64,000 bases of DNA from Lachnospiraceae bacterium (lineage in GTDB: Bacteria > Bacillota > Clostridia > Lachnospirales > Lachnospiraceae): NCBI GenBank assembly GCA_009777715.1, contig WRLH01000003.1, forward strand, positions 62,001 to 126,000, read 5' to 3'. Under the pieces are notes generated by a model. That model was not told the DNA's origin. It searched no databases and saw only the letters and a list, made by a program, of their open reading frames with translations. The position numbers and the translations under genes are program-made. Shown piece after piece: positions 61,994 to 64,000 of the stretch (the stretch's first letter is position 1; every line of letters starts with the position of its first letter).

Positions 61994-63325
61994 TCAGATA
62001 TTGCCTTGCATAAGCATTGCGTCAGCAACTTTTTTGAATCCGGCGATATTCGCCCCGGCAACAAGGTTGCCTTTCATGCCGTAACGCTCGGCGGCCTTAT
62101 AGCTGCTTATATAAATATCGTGCATGATATCCTTTAGTTTCCGGTCAACTTTTTCAAATGCCCATGAAAGGCGGGTGCTGTTTTGCGCCATTTCAAGGGC
62201 TGATACCGCAACTCCGCCAGCATTGGCCGCTTTGCCCGGAGCAAAGCAGATATTATTTTCCTGCAACAAATGGGTTGCTTCCAATGTGGTTGACATATTT
62301 GATCCCTCGGCCACAACAATACAGCCGTTTTTGACCAAATATTTTGCGCCGTCTTCATCAAGCTCATTTTGGGTCGCGCAGGGCAGGGCGACATGGCAAG
62401 GGACTGACCAAATCAAGCCATTTTCGACATATTCCGCCGTTTTATGGAAGTTAAGATAGTCTTTTATCCGGCCGCGGTTTTTTTCTTTGATTTGCTTAAC
62501 TGTTTCAATTTCGATTCCATTTAAGTCAGATATATAACCGTTCGAGTCACTCATGGCGATTACTTTTGCGCCATATTGGATTGCTTTCTCGGCTGCATAA
62601 ATCGCCACGTTCCCGCTTCCGGAAATGACAACTGCTTTTCCGCTAAAGTCGGTCTTTTTGGCATTAAGCATATTTTCCGCCATATAAACAAGGCCGTAAC
62701 CTGTCGCTTCGGTCCTGACAAGCGAACCGCCGTAACTAAGCCCTTTTCCGGTAAATGCTCCCTCATATTGCCCAGTCAGTCTTTTATACTGCCCGTACAT
62801 ATATCCAATCTCGCGGCCGCCAACGCCAATGTCCCCGGCTGGAATATCCTGGTCCTGGCCGATATGACGGTACAATTCATTGATGAAGCTTTGGCAAAAA
62901 GCCATCACTTCCCGGGAAGATTTTCCTTTCGGGTCAAAATCAGCTCCGCCTTTTCCGCCGCCAATCGCCAGCCCGGTTAATGAGTTTTTAAAAATTTGCT
63001 CAAAACCAAGGAATTTGATGACGCTTAGGTTGACGCTCGGATGGAAGCGAAGCCCGCCTTTATATGGGCCGATGGCACTATTAAACTGGACGCGGTAACC
63101 ACGGTTAACATTAATTTCACCGTCATCACTAATCCAAGGGACGCGAAAGATGGTCTGGCGTTCAGGTTCAACCAGCCGTTCTAAGATTTTTTCTTTTTCG
63201 TATTCCGGATTTTCGGCAATAAAAGGGGCAAGCGTTGGGATAATTTCCGTCAAGGCTTGGTGAAATTCCGGCTCGTTAGGGTTTTTCGTTATTGCTTCTT
63301 TAAGCACTTTTTCCGTATAATTCAT
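61994..63325 (-). CDS. gdhA: Glutamate dehydrogenase
   Basis: A 443-residue hexameric-type GDH, probably NADP-dependent. It aminates 2-oxoglutarate to glutamate. Motifs are NSAIGPYKGGLRFHPSVN, the catalytic-lysine loop GGGKGGADFDPKGKS, PAGDIGVGGREIG and the Rossmann VISGSGNVAIYAAEKA. I set the start at 63325 because AAAAAAGGAG lies 9 nt upstream; the frame extends 12 codons further without a better site. The leader contains hairpins, one covering this ribosome site. It heads the run gdhA, dapF-like, argG, argH, fumarase, malic enzyme, GOGAT. Confidence 0.95.
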   Translation of the reverse strand: MNYTEKVLKEAITKNPNEPEFHQALTEIIPTLAPFIAENPEYEKEKILERLVEPERQTIFRVPWISDDGEINVNRGYRVQFNSAIGPYKGGLRFHPSVNLSVIKFLGFEQIFKNSLTGLAIGGGKGGADFDPKGKSSREVMAFCQSFINELYRHIGQDQDIPAGDIGVGGREIGYMYGQYKRLTGQYEGAFTGKGLSYGGSLVRTEATGYGLVYMAENMLNAKKTDFSGKAVVISGSGNVAIYAAEKAIQYGAKVIAMSDSNGYISDLNGIEIETVKQIKEKNRGRIKDYLNFHKTAEYVENGLIWSVPCHVALPCATQNELDEDGAKYLVKNGCIVVAEGSNMSTTLEATHLLQENNICFAPGKAANAGGVAVSALEMAQNSTRLSWAFEKVDRKLKDIMHDIYISSYKAAERYGMKGNLVAGANIAGFKKVADAMLMQGNI

Positions 63326-63334
63326 GTGTGGACT

Positions 63335-63413
63335 CCTTTTTTCATAAATGAAAAAAGGCACTCACCGGCAACTGAAAAATCAATTGCCGATAAACACCTT
63401 TGTTTATCGTGCC
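63335..63413 (-). promoter_or_regulatory. Structured leader of gdhA
   Basis: In transcript order: stem GATAAAC/GTTTATC (63389-63408), stem GGCAATTG/CAGTTGCC (63367-63388), and an 11-bp stem CCTTTTTTCAT/ATGAAAAAAGG (63335-63358) that hides the ribosome binding site of gdhA. A five-base GGCAC/GTGCC pairing (63409-63413/63357-63361) could close the first two as a three-way junction and competes with the last stem by 2 nt, but the predicted start of transcription is at about 63408, just inside it. No known riboswitch consensus is recognised. Confidence 0.5.
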
Positions 63414-63414
63414 T

Positions 63415-63444
63415 AGTTTAGCATAAACCGACCTAGGCTGTCAA
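63415..63444 (-). promoter_or_regulatory. Promoter of gdhA
   Basis: On the minus strand TTGACA (63439-63444), 18-bp spacer, and extended -10 TGCTAAACT whose hexamer is at 63415-63420. Confidence 0.7.
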
Positions 63445-63598
63445 GTTATTTTTTTTGCCATTACATTTCCATTCTTTACCACCCTGAAAAAATTTCCAAA
63501 ATATGGTAAAATTTTTGGCCGAAATTTTTCATTTATTAGGCTTTGTCAGCACTTTTTGTCCTAATTCTTACATATTATTCCCAATTCTGCTAAGGGTA

Positions 63599-63626
63599 TT
63601 GTATTTACTTTTTAGATAGTTATAAT
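63599..63626 (+). promoter_or_regulatory. Promoter of the right-edge gene
   Basis: TTGTAT (63599-63604), 16-bp spacer and a perfect TATAAT (63621-63626), about 90 bp upstream of the ATG at 63714. The rest of 63445-63598 is AT-rich and shows no gene. Confidence 0.5.
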
Positions 63627-63713
63627 TAAATAAGAGGGAAAACCTGGACTTAAGAAGCAAAGCTGTATTATTTATAGTACATACTTAATATAGTAAAGAT
63701 GGAGGCAGTTAGA

Positions 63714-64000
63714 ATGAAGCAAAATAAGACCATAAAAATAACTAAGAAAAAAGCTGTTGCCATAGTATTTGTACTCGCATTAATCGGTTTTAGCATATAT
63801 AATATAATGTGGTTCAGCTATGTAAAGAAATTTGATGTTTTTCTATATAATGAAAACTTGCAGGCAATAAAATACAAACCGGTAACGGCACCGGATTTTG
63901 TGGTCCTTAGTAATGGGGTTGAAATACCTTATAGCTATGAAAGATATACTTTTTTTGAATCAGATGGCTGGAAAAGTTATAGTTTCCGCGATTGTGATTA
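63714..64000 (+). CDS. Membrane-anchored hypothetical protein, truncated by window end
   Basis: An open frame from ATG with GGAGGC 7 nt upstream continues past the window edge (at least 95 residues). It has a lysine-rich start (MKQNKTIKITKKKA), a hydrophobic helix at about 14-32, then an extracytoplasmic segment with many aromatic residues. This is a single N-terminal anchor or an uncleaved signal. I do not recognise the family. Confidence 0.7.
   Translation, partial: MKQNKTIKITKKKAVAIVFVLALIGFSIYNIMWFSYVKKFDVFLYNENLQAIKYKPVTAPDFVVLSNGVEIPYSYERYTFFESDGWKSYSFRDCD

Overview
The window looks like chromosomal DNA of an anaerobic, low-to-mid GC Bacillota of the class Clostridia. The signs are a type III glutamine synthetase (GlnN), the LL-diaminopimelate aminotransferase route (DapL), a split ferredoxin-linked glutamate synthase, a two-subunit iron-sulfur fumarase, an AgrC/AgrA-like two-component pair and strong Shine-Dalgarno sequences. 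No phage, insertion sequence, rRNA or CRISPR array is visible. Nearly all genes are on the minus strand. Plus-strand genes lie at 2.4-7.8 kb, 10.7 kb and at the right edge (63.7 kb).

Layout. 1-8 kb: structured non-coding DNA, dgt, an esterase/acyltransferase/membrane-protein trio with divergent, apparently leaderless promoters, an orphan carB carrying a palindrome-rich in-frame insertion, and a tRNA-Leu. 8.0-10.9 kb: a compact candidate type I toxin-antitoxin locus (30-aa hydrophobic peptide and convergent antisense RNA), a LytTR regulator with a GHKL kinase, and a small membrane protein. 11-14.4 kb: aroF-tyrA and a sodium symporter. 14.6-23.5 kb: gatCAB, hisHF, asnB, glnN. 23.7-26.2 kb: a low-complexity surface protein and an HTH regulator. 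26.4-33.9 kb: a complete CXXX-repeat RiPP system (Cys-rich precursor, double-module radical SAM maturase, small modification protein, two ABC systems). 34-63.3 kb: a solute-binding lipoprotein, purL, carB, carA, purF, purC, dapL, pyrG, guaA, split GOGAT with ferredoxin and flavoprotein, malic enzyme, fumarase, argH, argG, a degenerate DapF-like protein and gdhA.

How it works together. The main theme is nitrogen assimilation. The enzymes that make glutamate and glutamine (GDH, GOGAT, GSIII) sit with nine glutamine-hydrolysing enzymes (GatA, HisH, AsnB, PurL, CarA, PurF, PyrG, GuaA, GltA-type GOGAT subunit), although these belong to unrelated pathways. ArgH releases fumarate, and fumarase and malic enzyme next to it can turn that into pyruvate plus reduced nicotinamide nucleotide beside GOGAT. 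The RiPP system interrupts this nitrogen block.

The sequence also has a recurring mutational style: short palindromes and tandem repeats at gene ends or in frame inside housekeeping genes (carB twice, guaA, gatA, gatB 3' end, GOGAT 3' end, FAD oxidoreductase 3' end), and two families of larger structured intergenic elements, each present twice. All functional calls come from reading translated motifs and DNA signals by eye; no database search was run.
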